64,000 nucleotides of DNA from assembly GCA_022885665.1 (NCBI GenBank), contig JAGQDJ010000097.1, forward strand, positions 62,001 to 126,000, written 5' to 3'. The translations under genes and the position numbers were made by a program. A model generated the notes under the pieces. That model was not told the origin of the DNA. It was given only the letters and a program-made list of their open reading frames with translations, and made no database searches. Origin of the DNA: Triops longicaudatus (Eukaryota; Arthropoda; Branchiopoda; Notostraca; Triopsidae). Positions 63,897-64,000 of this stretch are shown one piece after another (the stretch's first letter is position 1; every line of letters begins with the position of its first letter).

Positions 63897-64000
63897 GTGT
63901 GTCAGAAAAACCCAGGGTTGGTATGCTCGATGATGCATCGTTTACAAAACTTTTTCACTGCTCGGTAACCTTCAATGGTGACAACGCAGTCCTGAATATT
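63897..64000 (+). CDS. Possible exon cut by the window edge
   Basis: After a good acceptor (CTCTTTATTCACAG) one frame stays open for 34 codons to the end of the window, with a protein-like product containing VSEKPRVGMLDD and FHCSVTFNGD. The piece is too short to identify. Confidence 0.3.

Overview
This is a eukaryotic nuclear window. All confident genes are split by GT-AG introns, spliced frames carry metazoan neural and housekeeping proteins, and polyadenylation signals replace operon structure. The gene set points to an arthropod: tyramine beta-hydroxylase is the protostome octopamine enzyme, and the r-opsin has arthropod-type signatures. A crustacean is my best guess, but the sequence alone does not prove it. 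The window holds seven well-supported genes, one new candidate secreted-protein gene and several weak exon candidates.

Layout. 0.3-4.0 kb (minus): a four-exon candidate gene for a secreted, almost cysteine-free protein that I do not recognise. 5.6-7.1 kb (minus): Cdk9, six exons. 7.1-11.4 kb: intergenic, with a 208-bp solo LTR in a tandem duplication, a poly-A/CA tract, a 58-bp near-perfect palindrome and one copy of a dispersed repeat. 11.4-14.7 kb (minus): Tbh, nine exons, with a TATA/Inr promoter. 16.3-18.9 kb (minus): Stxbp1 (Rop/unc-18), eight exons. 19.9-21.4 kb (plus): Ptges2, four exons, head-to-head with Stxbp1. 23.1-26.7 kb (minus): a GT49 glucuronyltransferase like B4GAT1, four exons; its 1.8-kb intron holds a decayed non-LTR retrotransposon end and a plus-strand promoter-like site. 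26.7-53.4 kb: gene-poor DNA with repeats and a few weak exon candidates, probably containing the missing 5' exon(s) of Lim3. 53.5-60.0 kb (plus): Lim3 (Lhx3/4), six exons seen. 60.6-62.3 kb (minus): a complete six-exon r-opsin, tail-to-tail with Lim3. A possible exon of another gene runs off the right edge.

How the genes relate. They are not a pathway cluster. Four serve neurons: Stxbp1 in synaptic vesicle fusion, Tbh in octopamine synthesis, Lim3 in neuron identity and the opsin in light detection. Cdk9, Ptges2 and the glucuronyltransferase are general cell genes. The main non-coding structure is a dispersed repeat family with at least four copies, at about 8.7, 38.0, 47.3 and 58.7 kb; the last lies inside Lim3. 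All exon joins were made by eye from phase, splice sites and family alignment; no search or RNA data were available.
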